Positions 42,501-52,120 of a stretch of DNA of 64,000 nt are shown in pieces. The notes below the pieces were generated by a model. It did not search any database. It was not told the origin of the DNA and saw nothing but the letters and a program-made list of their open reading frames with translations. The translations under genes were made by a program, and so were the position numbers. Source of the stretch: Dermatemys mawii (lineage: Eukaryota > Chordata > Testudines > Dermatemydidae); assembly GCA_007922305.1 (NCBI GenBank), contig ML677365.1:17042448-17106447 (forward strand), written 5' to 3'. Numbering within the stretch: the stretch's first letter is position 1; each line of letters begins with the position of its first letter.

Positions 42501-45500
42501 GGGTGATACGCTTTAGCTCTAATGTAAATGGGTAGTACCAATACTGCTCTGAGTGATCTCTGGAAACGCCCCCTAATCTACTTAAGTCAATTGACCTCTC
42601 TCTTCCTTTTGTTTTGAACTCGGCTAGAGGAATGCGGAAGTACGTTTTCAGAGCTTGTCTGTAACTGGGCAAATCAACAAAGCAAATGTTTACCAAGTGA
42701 GTGAGGTGAGAAGCAGAAGATTAGGAGGATCTGCATTTAAAAGACAGTGTGCTGACACACTCTGAGCACACCAAAAATCCACTCTGTCTCCCTCCACATA
42801 CACACACCACACTCCACCCCAATCCCCTCATTTGAAAAGCATGTTGCAGCCAGCTGAATGCTGGGATAGCTGCCCATAATGCACCACTCCCGGTGCTGCT
42901 GCAAATATGGCCACGCCAGTGCGGTTGTGGCTATCAGTGTAGACACGCTGGAGCGCTTTCTCTCTGGAGCTGTATCTGAAGGCGGGTATAACCAAAAGCG
43001 CTATAAAGCTGCAAGTGTAACCAAGCCCATAGTTTTTAATATTGCAGACTTGATTATAGTCTATAAGTACCTATATGTGGACCAAATATTTAATAATGGG
43101 CTCTTCAGTCTAACAGAGAGAGGTATAACACAATCCAGTGGCTGGAAGCTGAAGCTAGACAAATTCAGACTGGAAATAAAGTGTACATTTTTAAGGGTGA
43201 TAGTAATTAACCACTGGAACAATTTAGCAAGAGTTGTAGTGGATTTTCCATCACTGACCATTTTTAAATCAAGATGGGATGTTTTTTTGAGAGGGATTCG
43301 GGGGATTACTTTGGGAAGTTCTGTGGTCTGTTATACAGAAGTTCAAAGTAGAGGATCACAGAGGTCCCTTCTGGCTTTAGAATTTATGAAACTTTAGATC
43401 AGTAGTTCAAATCCAGACTAGGTTGGTAGTGGACAAGAGTTGTTACTAGTGGACAAGATGTTGGATGGTCTGTTTCTCAGGGCACCTGGGACTGAGAGTC
43501 ACCCTGCCTCTGCCATGATGGTGTCCTGTCTGGGCCTACCTGGGTATCAGCTCCTTAACACTACCAGCTTTTCAGCCACTCAGGTACTCTCCTCTGGGCT
43601 ATACTAGCCCTGTCTTTGCCTTGCAGGTTTGGTGCATCTGAGTCCCACAGTTACAAGAGTACCCTTGTGGTATCTAGCCCATGGCACTAGTTAATCACAG
43701 AAATGCCAGGTCCTCTGCCCCAAAAGGAGCAGTGTATACCAAACCTTAAAGCACCAATCCTGTAAAACACACACAGAACTTGTAGTAAAACAACAGAAGG
43801 TTTATTTAAGAGAGGATAAAAATTCTACTAAAGACAAGATGAAGTGATGGAAACAGAAGTCTACAATACAAAACAAAATCATAAAAGCAACTCTTGGTCT
43901 GCAGTTAGGAGTAGTTACTTTTCCTGACTTATACAGTAGTTTTTTCCCCCAAAAAGTTCAGTCTGTTGCAGAGATGGCTGGCTTCACAGCAATGAACCTC
44001 CAGTTTTTCATGAGAAATAAACTCCACTTTTTAAGATGCCTCCTCAGTAAGGGCTTGTCTGTGGTGCTACAGCAGCACCACCGGAGCTGTGCCATTATAG
44101 CACTTTAGTGAAGATGCTACTGTGCTGGCAGGAGAGTTTCTCCCATCGGCTTAATTAATGCACCTACCCAAGAGACAGTAGTTTCTTCCGTCAACATAGC
44201 ATTGTCCATGTGGTCGGGGAGGGAGAAATCCTAGACTTTTAAGGTCAATAGAGACCATCGTGATAATCTATTCTGACCTCCTGTACATTGTGGGCCACAG
44301 AACTTCACCCACCCATTTCTGTAATGGGTCCCTAACCTCTGGCTGAATGACTGAAATCCTCAAATAATTATTTAAAGACTTCAAACTACAGAGAATCCAC
44401 CATTTACACTAGTTTAAACCTGCAGGTGACCTGTGTCCCTCCCCTCCTCCCTCCCCCACCAGCTAATCCAGAGAACAGAAGGGTGTGCTGTCTGCTAGGA
44501 GCTAAGATAAGGGATGTGGATCTAAGGCTGAAGAGGATCCTAATGGGATCCACTGATTGTTCTTTACGTGGGAACAAATGATAAAGCTTGATTCTTGTGG
44601 AACATATCAAGGGAGACACTGCCAGGCTGGGGAAGACACTTAAGAAATGGAGGCTCAGGTGATCTTCAGTGACATTCTACCTGTCCTTAGAGGAGAATGA
44701 AGATGAGACAACATTATAATGATCAATATTTTTTTTTTTAAAAAAAAAAAGGAATTAGTTAGGGAAGTGGACTGCACCAAAGATCTCAAGGATCTGAATG
44801 TGGAGGAGGCTTGGATTTTACATCAGAGTTGCAGAAACTATGTGAAGCCTGCATCTCAAGCAAAGGGAAAATATTCATGTGGAAGAGTTGCAGACCAAAT
44901 TGCATGAGCAAGCATCTCAAACAGGTGATTAAAAGAAAGCAGAAAGCCTACAAGGAATGGAAAATGGGATGGATCAGTAAAGAAAGCTACCTCTTGGAGA
45001 TCAAAAAGCGTAGGGATAAAGTGAGAAGTGCCAAAAACCAAGCACAGTTGGATCATCTAAAGGGAATTCTAACCAACAATAAAAGGTTCTATAGCCATAT
45101 AAATAAAATGGAAAGAAGTGGAACTGCTAAACACTGAGGATAGGAGGAGGTCGGGGGGAGATTAAAAACAATCTATGCACGGTCCAACACCAAATACTTT
45201 GCCTTTGTTTTTAATAAGGATAATGAAGATCTTAGCGGCAGCAGCAGAGTGCCTAATGGAAATGAGGCTATGGATGTAGAAATTACTGCATCTGAGGTGG
45301 AAGTCAAACTCAGACAGTTTATTGGGACTATATCAGAGGGCCCAGATAATCTCTAGCCAAGAATATTAAAGGAAGTTAGTTTAGTATAACTACATTGCTC
45401 AGAGTATGGATAAACAAAAATAGCCACATACCTGAACAATGTTCTTATACCAATATAAGTCTATAGGATAGACTCAGCCTTGGGAATTTTGCTTCTGAGT

Positions 45501-48500
45501 AAGTGGAGGTGGGTGTATTGTGCAGGCATAGTATTTATGGAGGTAAGTGACCATTTCTCTCTGTTCCCGCCCGTTATCACCCAAACGATAGCCTGAGAAG
45601 ATTATCAGAAGAAATATTATTTCTTGTTTCCTTTGGCTTGTTGTCCCTTGTGTCATCAACCATTAATCAGGATAGAAGTGGAGGCATAAAAGGATGCCTG
45701 TTGATGAAATTGTGGATCATAGGCCTGGGATGGCAGACATAGTTACAGTCTCATTTTTTAAAAAATTATATTAACTATGAAAACAGTTAAATCACTTGGG
45801 ATGTTCGCTTGGCTCTACAACAGACTTATTGTGTGACCTTGAGCAAATATTTTGATCTCTGTGCTTAGTTTCCTCATCTGTGAAATAGGGATAACTCTCC
45901 TACCTAACATGAGTTAAGATAAAATTTATTTATGTTTGTAAAGTGCTTTGAGATCCTCAGTTTGATTGTGCTGTAGTGCAAAAGTTTTATTATTCTGCAA
46001 CCTGTCAGATCAAATGTATTTATATCCTAGTTTGCTGAACACCATCAGTTATGGTCTACAACATAAAGCAATTCAGTTTCTGTCCCTAAGCAGTTTACAG
46101 TCTGAACATAGTGAATGCTATGGTTTGGATTGGGGTCTTCAAACGTTTTCCCCCACGGCCCCTTTCCACAGAGGGAAAAATCTGGTGGCCCCCGGGGCGG
46201 GTATGTCCGCCGAAATGCCGCCGCAGAAAGTGGAAGATTCCGGCGGTGGCAGCATTTTGGCGGTACCAAAATAGCCCGCCTGGGCGTTCGGCAGTCTCCC
46301 GGGCGGGATCAGCGGTGGCGCCGGGGTCTCGCGCACCTCCAAGTGTGGTCTCACGCACCTCAGTTTGATGACCACTGGTTCAGATACCCACAGCTAGATG
46401 ACCATTGATTGGAATATCTTAGTATGGATAACTTTTTTTAAAAAAAAAGATATAACAAGTTTCGGTGATATGTTAAGAAAAATCAAATTATCATAGCTGA
46501 TTTATTTTATTTTTTTTCAGGTGTGCCAGGTTGAACTTGGTTTTCGACGTAATGAAATGCAGCATATTGTATCTAAAATCCCCAAGATTTTAACTGCACA
46601 CAAAAGGAAGCTTATTGAGACTTTTGATTACCTGCACAATGTAATGGGCATTCCCCACCACATCCTTACTAACTTCCCTCAGGTAAGAGATTTAAGAATT
46701 GTGAGTTAGTGTAATTTGCTGTCAAAACAAGCAGTTTGATTTCCTTCACTGGGCCAGCACTGAGGGCAAAATTGTACAACTGCCAGAATCCACATGGATT
46801 CTACAAGTAACAAAGAGTCCTGTGGCACCTTAAAGACTAACTGAAGTATTAGAACATAAGCTTTCGTGGGCTAATACCCACGTCATCAGATGCATGCAGT
46901 GGCTACTGCATGCATCCAACGAAGTGGGTATTAGCCTACGAAAGCTTATGCTCTAATACTTTAGTTAGTCTTTAAGGTGCCACAGGACTCTCTGTTACTT
47001 CTGCAGTTCCAGACTAATACGGCTACCCCTCTGATTCATGGACTCTACAAGTGATCTCTGGCAGTAAAAGGTAATTTGGGGCTTTCCTTAAATTAGAATA
47101 ATTTGATGAGTAATAATTCACTTATGACTAGTTCAGTGGAGCAACAGGCATCTGTACTAAAGATTTCAATTTGGGAGCTCATTTAGCACTTTTTTCTTCC
47201 TTGGTCCAGTGAACATAATAATCTTGTGTTTTATGGCTATGGCAGTGGTGGTCTCTACTGGCTGATTTACAATATAGATAAATGCCTATTACACCAAACA
47301 CTGTTGGAGCCTTCATAATCTGCACCTCAGATACTCAGACTGATGCTCAGGAGCTGCAAGTGGTTCTTTAAAGTCTCCCCTGCGGCTCTTTGCAGCACAT
47401 AATACCAAAACACTGTGATTGGTTAATAATTAAATCAGGAAGCTTTTACTATATTTATTAACCAGTTGTAAAATACTTGATCACTTTGCTGTGAGAATCA
47501 TATATACATATAAAATAGTAAATGAAACAATGAATTCACACTACTGGAGCTCTTTTGGGTAAAGTTGATTGCTAATTTGGCTCCTGAACCACTGAGGTCT
47601 GAGTACCACTGAACCTAAGGTTTTCATGTCAGTTGAGGGGAGAAACAGGAAGGACACTGGAGAAAGTTCATTCTAAATTATTGGAAACTCGAATCCAAAA
47701 AATCCAAACTCTCTCCATCAGGTATTTAACTAGTTCTAAAAATGCAGTTCTCCCAATCATCTTTCAGATTTGCCCTGTTTCTAAGTTAAGTATTATAGCT
47801 GGCAGAAGTTTAATATCATTAAATAGCTTGACTGTAATTTCTTGTATTGCCTTTAAAATGTATATGGCAAGCAACAAAATGTCTTTACGTATCAGTGTAC
47901 TTAGACATCTTAAAATCTTTAGTGAGGTGTATTGCACAAATAGTTGAGTTCCTGATGATTAACTTTTTTTTCTATTGCCTTGTTTAACTGATTTTAACCT
48001 TACATTACTTTCATCCTAAAAATAAACAGTATATTTAGGGTTTACTCACTGCTGAAATGCAGTCACCTCTGAGTGGAACATGGCAACTTTTTAGAAGAAA
48101 AACATGTTAGTTAAAAACTGCAAGAGGCAGTTTAAGAAGGAATGAAATGATTGTAGCCATGACACTGAGTCTAACGTTCTAAATCTTGAAGTTAAAAGGC
48201 ATGGGATGGCTAATCTTAAGAAGTCAAGACCAAACCAAAAGGTTAGCTAACAGATTGTTGGGGAGGACTCTTCTCTCTCACCATCCAGGATCTGGATAAT
48301 TGTTTGTTTTTTCCCCAAGGAAAAATGACAATCTCATGTGACCTCCCATCGCTGCCCATATCGCCATCCTTCCCTCTCAAGATTCTCTAACACGGGTTCT
48401 CAGTTTGGGGGTCGTGAGATTATTACGTGGAGGTCGCAAATTGCCAGCCTCCACCCCCAAAACAAGCTTCACCTCAAGCATTTATAACAGTGTTAAATGT

Positions 48501-50858
48501 AAAAAGTGTTTTTAATTTATAAGGGAGGTCACACTCGGAGTCTTGCTGTGTGAAAGTGGTCACCAATACAAAAGTTAGAGAACCATTGCTCTAACACCAA
48601 GTCCAATGACCTCAGTGTCTATCTCCATATTCATCTTCTTTCATTACTATTCACATCATCCCTTAAGAGGGATGAAGTCATGAATCTAGTTCTTCTCCTA
48701 GCTACGTGTTTAGCCATTCTTTCTACATACATTTTGAAGGCTTTTTGTCTGTTGTGGGTCCCTGAAAGCTCAGTTCTTTGACCCATCAACTTTTCTGCCT
48801 GTGCCCTATCCTTAGTGGGGCCCATGCACTCACCATTAACTATTGCCTTTATGCTGATGATTCACAAATATAAGCTGTCTCCAGCAGCCGAGTTTCATCT
48901 TTGTCTCCCTAACATCTCATTTTAGATATGTCTTTGCTTTTAAGGCCTTTCATCGTTCATCCATGTTAGTCGCTAGGGAGGAAGATGGCAACCTTTATGT
49001 GGCCCTGTCTGTTAAATGCTTCAGCACAACCAGAGCCATCAACATGGTGACTGAACACCATTGACAGCCTTGTGTTCCAAAAAGCAACTCAAGTGACAAT
49101 CTTAAGTTAAATGGCCCTTTTCCGGGCAAACATTGAAACATTGGCTTATAGCTCTGTGTTTTCCAGCTCCATGTAGAAGGGGCTTGACTCCTACAAAATG
49201 TGGCTACCTGACCAAGCTAAATGCAAATAGAAGACTGCTGTCCTCATTTATCCAATAACAAGAAAGCATTGCAATGCCATATGAAAGAAGATAGATCTCT
49301 GACCTGATTTTTGTGTCTCTTCACTGCCCTCTTCACTCTGCCAATATCATCAGCTTTGATGCCTCGTGTTCTCTCTGATGCATCTCCTTTCCTTCTTTCA
49401 TGCTACCCCTTATGCTGGGAATGACCTCCCCGAATCTTTCACAGAGCCACCTTCCTTACCTCATTCAAATTTCTCTGGGGGGAAAAAAACCCCCTCTATT
49501 GTGCCATCTAGTTTACAAGAAGTGAGGGGAGGAAAATATGACAATGTCCTATTTAGATGGTAAGCTTTTGGGGGGCAGGAACATAGGCACTGCCATACCA
49601 GAACAGATTAGTGGTCCATCTAGTCCAGTATCCTGTCTCCAAGAGTGGCCAGAGTAAGGGTATACCAATACCAGCCTCTTCAGAGGAAAGTGGAAGAAGC
49701 CCTGCAATCAGCAGTTCTGGATAATCTGCCCTCAGGTAAAAGATGCTTCTTAACTCCCCTTAAAGCAGTTGAGTGATGCTCTGAAGCATGAGAGATTCTA
49801 TTCCTCCCAAAACTCTTGAGTTTGTTTTAATCAGTACTGCTATAACTCTGGATACTTTATCCATATAAATCCCCAGTCCCTATTTAAATCCTATCGACCG
49901 CTTGGCCTCTGTGTTGTTTTGTGAAAATGAGTTTCACAAGCAAATTGTGTATTGTAGGAAATAAACTTCCTTTTATCAGTTTCATCGCATATTCCATTGG
50001 TTCTGCATTATGAAAGATGAATAGCTGTAACTAATATACCACCATTCTTCCATTCATTACTTTGTACTTATCTTGTCGTCATCCCCCCTTATTTTGTCTC
50101 TTTTTTTCTAAAATACAATGCTAGTCTGAATTTCTTTTCATATGGAAGATTCTGTTTACCTGCAATAGTTCTTGTTACTCTCTAACCTGGAATACTGTGT
50201 TCAGTTCTAATCAGTCACCTTATTTTAAAAAAGCGCATATTACAGATGGGGGTTCAGTGATGAGCATCATTGATTTATGGGTTAGCATATACAGGGGATG
50301 CTGCTTCATAGCAAACCTGATGTTAATTGGAGCTAATTCCATCCTATTGCTTTTAATATTAATGGAATTTGGATATTGGTAACAGGCATGATGCTTACTA
50401 TATTTTTTTATTTGATTGGAATAAGGGCCCCATCCACAGGCAGGTTTGCAGGGCTGCAGCCAGGGAAGGAAATCCTAGGGCTGTGCAAGTGTAGTGTAGG
50501 ATGTGGCTCATAAGCTTAATGAGGAATGATTTAGAAAAATGGAAGGGAGAAGATGCAAAACTGAATAAAAATGAAAGAACTTCTACTTTTAGTGCAAAAC
50601 TTTTTTACTTGTACTTATCCAGCCTGAAGCTTACAAAACTCAGCCCTTGCTTTTGTTTCATAGGTTTTCAATTCAAAGCTATTACGAGTCAAAGAAAGAC
50701 ACATGTTTCTTACATTTTTGGGAAGAGCACAGTATGACCCAGCACAACCCAGCTACATCTCTCTGGACAAACTAGTATCCATGCCCGATGAGGTGTTTTG
50801 TACAGAGGTTGCCAAGGCCTCAGTAAAGGACTTTGAAAAATTCTTAAAAACACTTTAA
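30258..50858 (+). CDS. MTERF3: MTERF3, mitochondrial transcription termination factor 3 (complete)
   Basis: MTERF3 is a mitochondrial matrix protein of the mTERF family that represses mtDNA transcription and is needed for mitoribosome assembly. Joined coding exons are 30258-30585, 33773-33925, 35254-35443, 39115-39262, 41175-41246, 46521-46682 and 50664-50858, giving 1248 nt and 415 residues, against 417 in human. The N-terminus ([19 protein letters not shown]) is basic and low in acidic residues, as expected of a mitochondrial presequence. The C-terminal two thirds carry mTERF-repeat signatures, with the leucine/proline motif APFLLSF (~245), LPRLL (~281), IPKIL (~317) and FPQ (~349). It ends [10 protein letters not shown]. 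All junctions are GT-AG and in phase. It is divergent from PTDSS1 and upstream of UQCRB. Confidence 0.97.
31140..31290 (+). repeat. MIR-like SINE
   Basis: It contains GAGACCTGAATTCTC, CATTGTGTGACCTTGAGCAA, GCCACTGAACGACTCTGTGC and an ATAAGGATAATAA tail, in MIR order. Confidence 0.55.
31416..31739. mobile_element. hAT-type MITE with perfect 8-bp target duplication
   Basis: The ends CAGGAGTCTCCAAACT and AGGTTTGGAGACCCCTG are inverted. CTTTACAT is duplicated exactly on both sides (31408-31415 and 31740-31747). The 8-bp duplication and CAGGGG-type ends are typical of hAT (Charlie-like) elements. The interior is GC-rich and non-coding. Confidence 0.85.
32995..33130 (+). repeat. MIR-like SINE
   Basis: It contains TTTGGAATCAGGATGTACAG, TTCCCAGCTCTGC and CTTGGGTAAGTCATTATTTC, in MIR order. 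Confidence 0.55.
33280..33425 (-). repeat. Old SINE/L3-type fragment, antisense
   Basis: CCAAGGATCTTAAGATACAT, GTGGAAACTGAAGCAAAGAT and AGTGACTTGCCCATGTTGCA are the order seen in widespread amniote MIR/L3-type repeats read antisense. Confidence 0.4.
33773..33925 (+). CDS. MTERF3: MTERF3 coding exon 2
   Basis: This exon has 153 nt. The acceptor is TGGCTTCTAG and the donor is TTGG|GTAAG. It encodes [19 protein letters not shown], then [20 protein letters not shown] and [13 protein letters not shown]. It matches the human [20 protein letters not shown] region. Phase 1 in and phase 1 out. Confidence 0.96.
33926..35253 (+). other. MTERF3 intron 3
   Basis: The intron contains a probable DNA-element remnant at 34515-34780 and otherwise nothing I recognise. 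Confidence 0.65.
34515..34780. mobile_element. MITE remnant with TTGTCTACATTG end
   Basis: The left end GAACTTGTCTACATTG and right end CCTCTAGTGTGGAATAAAGC are weakly inverted and resemble the TGTCTACAC family. No duplication is seen. Confidence 0.35.
35254..35443 (+). CDS. MTERF3: MTERF3 coding exon 3
   Basis: This exon has 190 nt. The acceptor is TTTACTGTAG and the donor is AAG|GTAGGT. It encodes [19 protein letters not shown], then [20 protein letters not shown] and [18 protein letters not shown]. It covers the first mTERF helical repeats. Phase 1 in and phase 2 out. Confidence 0.96.
36590..36660. mobile_element. Harbinger-like MITE right-end fragment
   Basis: GATGTAACTTGCCTCAACC and GGTGTAGACGTGGCCTTA match the right end of the TGTCTACAC family, followed by TTA. 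The left end is missing. Confidence 0.35.
37739..38036. mobile_element. MITE with GGTTGCCAACTCTC ends
   Basis: The left end GGGTTGCCAACTCTCACAGG is inverted relative to the right end GGGATTGGCAATTCTCAG. The interior is AT-rich. Confidence 0.45.
38140..38540 (-). mobile_element. CR1 fragment, antisense
   Basis: GAAAATTTCTTCCTGACCCC, TGGTGATCAGTTAGACC, ATGCATCAAGTTTGGTCTTG and AACAGCCTTCCATGTTCTGG follow the order of turtle CR1 read on the opposite strand. Confidence 0.65.
39115..39262 (+). CDS. MTERF3: MTERF3 coding exon 4
   Basis: This exon has 148 nt after a long pyrimidine tract ending TTTCCTAG, with donor AAG|GTAAAT. It encodes [19 protein letters not shown], then [20 protein letters not shown] and [11 protein letters not shown]. 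It contains the APFLL motif of an mTERF repeat. Phase 2 in and phase 0 out. Confidence 0.96.
39263..41174 (+). other. MTERF3 intron 5
   Basis: The intron is dominated by the 676-bp MITE copy 2 (39432-40107), which begins 170 bp after the exon 4 donor. The rest is unrecognised. Confidence 0.7.
39432..40107 (-). mobile_element. 676-bp MITE, TATAGCGCTATA family (copy 2)
   Basis: It is flanked by TAA on both sides (39429-39431 and 40108-40110). It is the reverse complement of copy 1 at 25362-26037, with equal length and about five differences by eye. It carries the same TATAGCGCTATA palindromes and no coding capacity. It must have moved recently. Confidence 0.85.
41175..41246 (+). CDS. MTERF3: MTERF3 coding exon 5
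   Basis: This exon has 72 nt, 24 whole codons. The acceptor is CAAATTACAG and the donor is CAG|GTAAGC. It encodes [18 protein letters not shown] and IKENWQ, including the LPRLL repeat motif. It is too short for simple ORF calling. Confidence 0.95.
41912..42000 (-). mobile_element. CR1 3'-end fragment, antisense
   Basis: ATAGAATCATAGAATATCAA, GGTTGGAAGGGACATTTAGT and CAAAGCAGGACCAATCC are the typical reversed CR1 3' end. Confidence 0.75.
42341..43028 (-). mobile_element. TATAGCGCTATA-family MITE (copy 3, diverged)
   Basis: The ends GGGCTTGGTTACACTGGCAC and AAGTGTAACCAAGCCC match copies 1 and 2, and the interior is homologous along its length (for example TTTTGAACTCGGCT and AGCTGAATGCTGGGATA). 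Flanks are TTA and ATA. It is clearly older and more diverged than the other two. Confidence 0.75.
43035..43392 (+). mobile_element. CR1 3'-end fragment, sense
   Basis: The segment from ACCAAATATTTAATAATGGG through GACAAATTCAGACTGGAAAT to CTTTAGAATTTATGAAAC is collinear with 14980-15305. It begins directly after MITE copy 3. Confidence 0.75.
44050..44220. mobile_element. MITE fragment with GGGCTTGTCTGTGG end
   Basis: TAAGGGCTTGTCTGTGGTGC and the internal GGCAGGAGAGTTTCTCCC resemble the TGTC-type MITE at 2709-3004. Confidence 0.35.
44230..44475 (-). mobile_element. CR1 fragment, antisense
   Basis: TCTGACCTCCTGTACATTG, GGCCACAGAACTTCACCCAC and CAGAGAATCCACCATTTACA follow the reversed CR1 order. 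Confidence 0.6.
44480..45420 (+). mobile_element. CR1-type LINE fragment, sense, with ORF2 remnants
   Basis: A broken frame includes [20 protein letters not shown] and [18 protein letters not shown], typical of the basic linker before the CR1 reverse transcriptase. Stops interrupt it and the reverse transcriptase itself is absent. Confidence 0.6.
45800..45962 (+). repeat. MIR-like SINE
   Basis: TATTGTGTGACCTTGAGCAA, TTTCCTCATCTGTGAAATAG and AAAGTGCTTTGAGATCC are in MIR order. Confidence 0.6.
46130..46380. mobile_element. hAT-like MITE, GC-rich
   Basis: The ends GGGTCTTCAAACG and CAGTTTGATGACCACTG are inverted. The interior carries GCCGAAATGCCGCCGCAG and related palindromic CGGCGG segments shared with 1-235. 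No 8-bp duplication is evident. Confidence 0.55.
46521..46682 (+). CDS. MTERF3: MTERF3 coding exon 6
   Basis: This exon has 162 nt, 54 whole codons. The acceptor is a T-rich tract ending TTTTTCAG and the donor is CAG|GTAAGA. It encodes [20 protein letters not shown], then [20 protein letters not shown] and [14 protein letters not shown]. It holds two further mTERF repeat motifs. A palindromic repeat lies 124 bp downstream in the next intron. Confidence 0.96.
46806..47036. mobile_element. Inverted dimer of the hammerhead-bearing repeat
   Basis: Two near-identical halves meet head to head around ATGCATGCAG at about 46890-46915, so the whole insert can fold into one long hairpin. It is flanked by 15-bp duplications ATGGATTCTACAAGT and ATGGACTCTACAAGT (one mismatch). 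Both halves carry the core order CTGATGA or CCAACGA, GTGGG stem, GAAA, then a short stem with a TTAT loop. The plus-strand half has AGC-TTAT-GCT-C at 46943-46953. Confidence 0.65.
47331..47615. mobile_element. hAT-like MITE, CTCAGAC ends
   Basis: The left end AGATACTCAGACTGATGCTC and right end GGTCTGAGTACCACTGAA are inverted. A second partial copy of the left end lies at 52047-52120. The interior reads CTGCGGCTCTTTGCAGCACA. Confidence 0.5.
48393..48588. mobile_element. hAT-type MITE with 8-bp duplication
   Basis: CTCTAACA is duplicated (48385-48392 and 48589-48596). Short inverted ends GGTTCTCAGTT and AGTTAGAGAACC lie just inside. The interior reads GGGGGTCGTGAGATTAT. Confidence 0.65.
49590..50110 (-). 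mobile_element. CR1-type fragment, antisense
   Basis: GTGGTCCATCTAGTCCAGTA, TCCTGTCTCCAAGAGTGGCC and the following collinear text match the 54740 CR1 in layout but belong to a different, older subfamily. Confidence 0.6.
50664..50858 (+). CDS. MTERF3: MTERF3 coding exon 7 (stop codon exon)
   Basis: This exon has 195 nt including the TAA at 50856-50858, after acceptor TTGTTTCATAG. It encodes [20 protein letters not shown], then [20 protein letters not shown], then [20 protein letters not shown] and LKTL. The human C-terminus is nearly the same, including [20 protein letters not shown]. Confidence 0.96.
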   Translation, partial: VFNSKLLRVKERHMFLTFLGRAQYDPAQPSYISLDKLVSMPDEVFCTEVAKASVKDFEKFLKTL

Positions 50859-50890
50859 TTAGTAACACATGTAAAAAGAGAGTGTTATGA

Positions 50891-50896
50891 AATAAA
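50891..50896 (+). terminator. MTERF3: MTERF3 polyadenylation signal AATAAA
   Basis: A canonical AATAAA lies 33 nt after the MTERF3 stop codon. It would give a very short 3' UTR. The actual cleavage site cannot be read from sequence. Confidence 0.7.
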
Positions 50897-52046
50897 TGTA
50901 TTTTACAAAAACTGCACTCTTCTGTTTCTTAACTGCTTATTTACTGGTTTAAAAAATTATTGCTTATGAAATTACTGCAATGTGTAAAGATAAAGGCTAA
51001 TAATTGATTTAAAATATGGATTTCTTAATGGAAAAGGGTTAAGCAAATGTATGTGTAATTATTGACATAACTCTTGAAATGAAATCCTACTCTTCATCCA
51101 TGACTGCCAATGCAGCCAGCTAAGAACACAAACTTATAAAGCATATTAAAATTCATTTTGCTTGCTACTTTTTCACCCATCATTAGTTTCAGTATATTGT
51201 AAGATGAAAAACTGATCCTCTTTTTAGTTTGCTTGGATGGACACAGTTACACATTCTGAATGAAACAGATAATGTTGGAGCAGCAAGATGATTATTCTTT
51301 ACTACTATTGTTAGTGGTTGATTTCAGTTCTATTGCACCACTTCTACATGCTCTGACATGGTGGCTCTCATGCTAAAGGGACTCCTTAACACCTTCCAAT
51401 GAGCATACATCTTTAAGGTGGACACTGAGGTTACTGTAACGGTATCTAGACAGCTAAGCAAATCTGTTCTTTACAAATAGCAAAGTACCATAATCCTTAA
51501 AGGATAGCAAGTTGAAATTTAGTCCAGTTACAAAAGAGTTAGAATTACTTCATTTGCCAATTTGAGTAGTTTTACAGTCCATTTTCCAGTCTTTTGTCTC
51601 TCCCCTTTTGCTGTGTGAAAGAAACAAAATGCTGTTGTGTATACAAACTTAATTGAAAAGCAAATATTTCCTCCACAACTTTCAGTTATAGTAATGTTGG
51701 AAAAGATAGATAAATATATTCAGATGAAAGTGATCTAAACTGACTGCATTCATTATACAGACTTATAAACAGCTTCCTTGTCCATGCTACTTGCCAAGCT
51801 GAATAAAATGCATAAAGTAAATTAGAGTAGACAGTTCTGATCTTGTTTACTGTCAGTATGATTCTTCATGCTAGCGTAGTAGTGTAGTGTTTGGCTTATA
51901 AATATTTTAAGAGGTTTAAAAACTAATATTTTAATTCAAATTTATTAAAATGCAATCAATATTTCCACTGGATTTTTTTTTTTAAAAAAAAGCTAAAATT
52001 TGGAGCCTATGTTCCCTAACACTTCTCTCCCTTTAAAGAAGTGATA

Positions 52047-52120
52047 CTCAGACTCAGGCTGGGGAGCTGCAAGCAGCTCTTTGCAGCACATGATAGTATT
52101 TCTAATAATTAGATTCACCA
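52047..52120. mobile_element. hAT-like MITE fragment
   Basis: GTGATACTCAGACTCAGG and AGCTCTTTGCAGCACATGAT match the left part of the element at 47331. Confidence 0.45.

Larger units (their letters stand above)
41247..46520 (+). other. MTERF3 intron 6
   Basis: This is the most repeat-rich MTERF3 intron: CR1 pieces (41912, 43035, 44230, 44480), the third MITE copy (42341-43028), a TGTC-type fragment (44050), a MIR (45800) and a hAT-like element (46130). The 43400-44040 stretch contains no feature I can name. Confidence 0.7.
46683..50663 (+). other. MTERF3 intron 7
   Basis: The intron contains the palindromic repeat (46806-47036), two hAT-type elements (47331-47615, 48393-48588), and a CR1 antisense piece (49590-50110). 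The 48600-49560 part may be an older L2/CR1-type fragment but is too decayed to assign. Confidence 0.7.

Noticed and set aside
44480..45420. Possible functional gene encoding a Lys-rich protein
   Set aside because: The peptide matches the basic region before the reverse transcriptase of CR1-type LINEs and is broken by stops.
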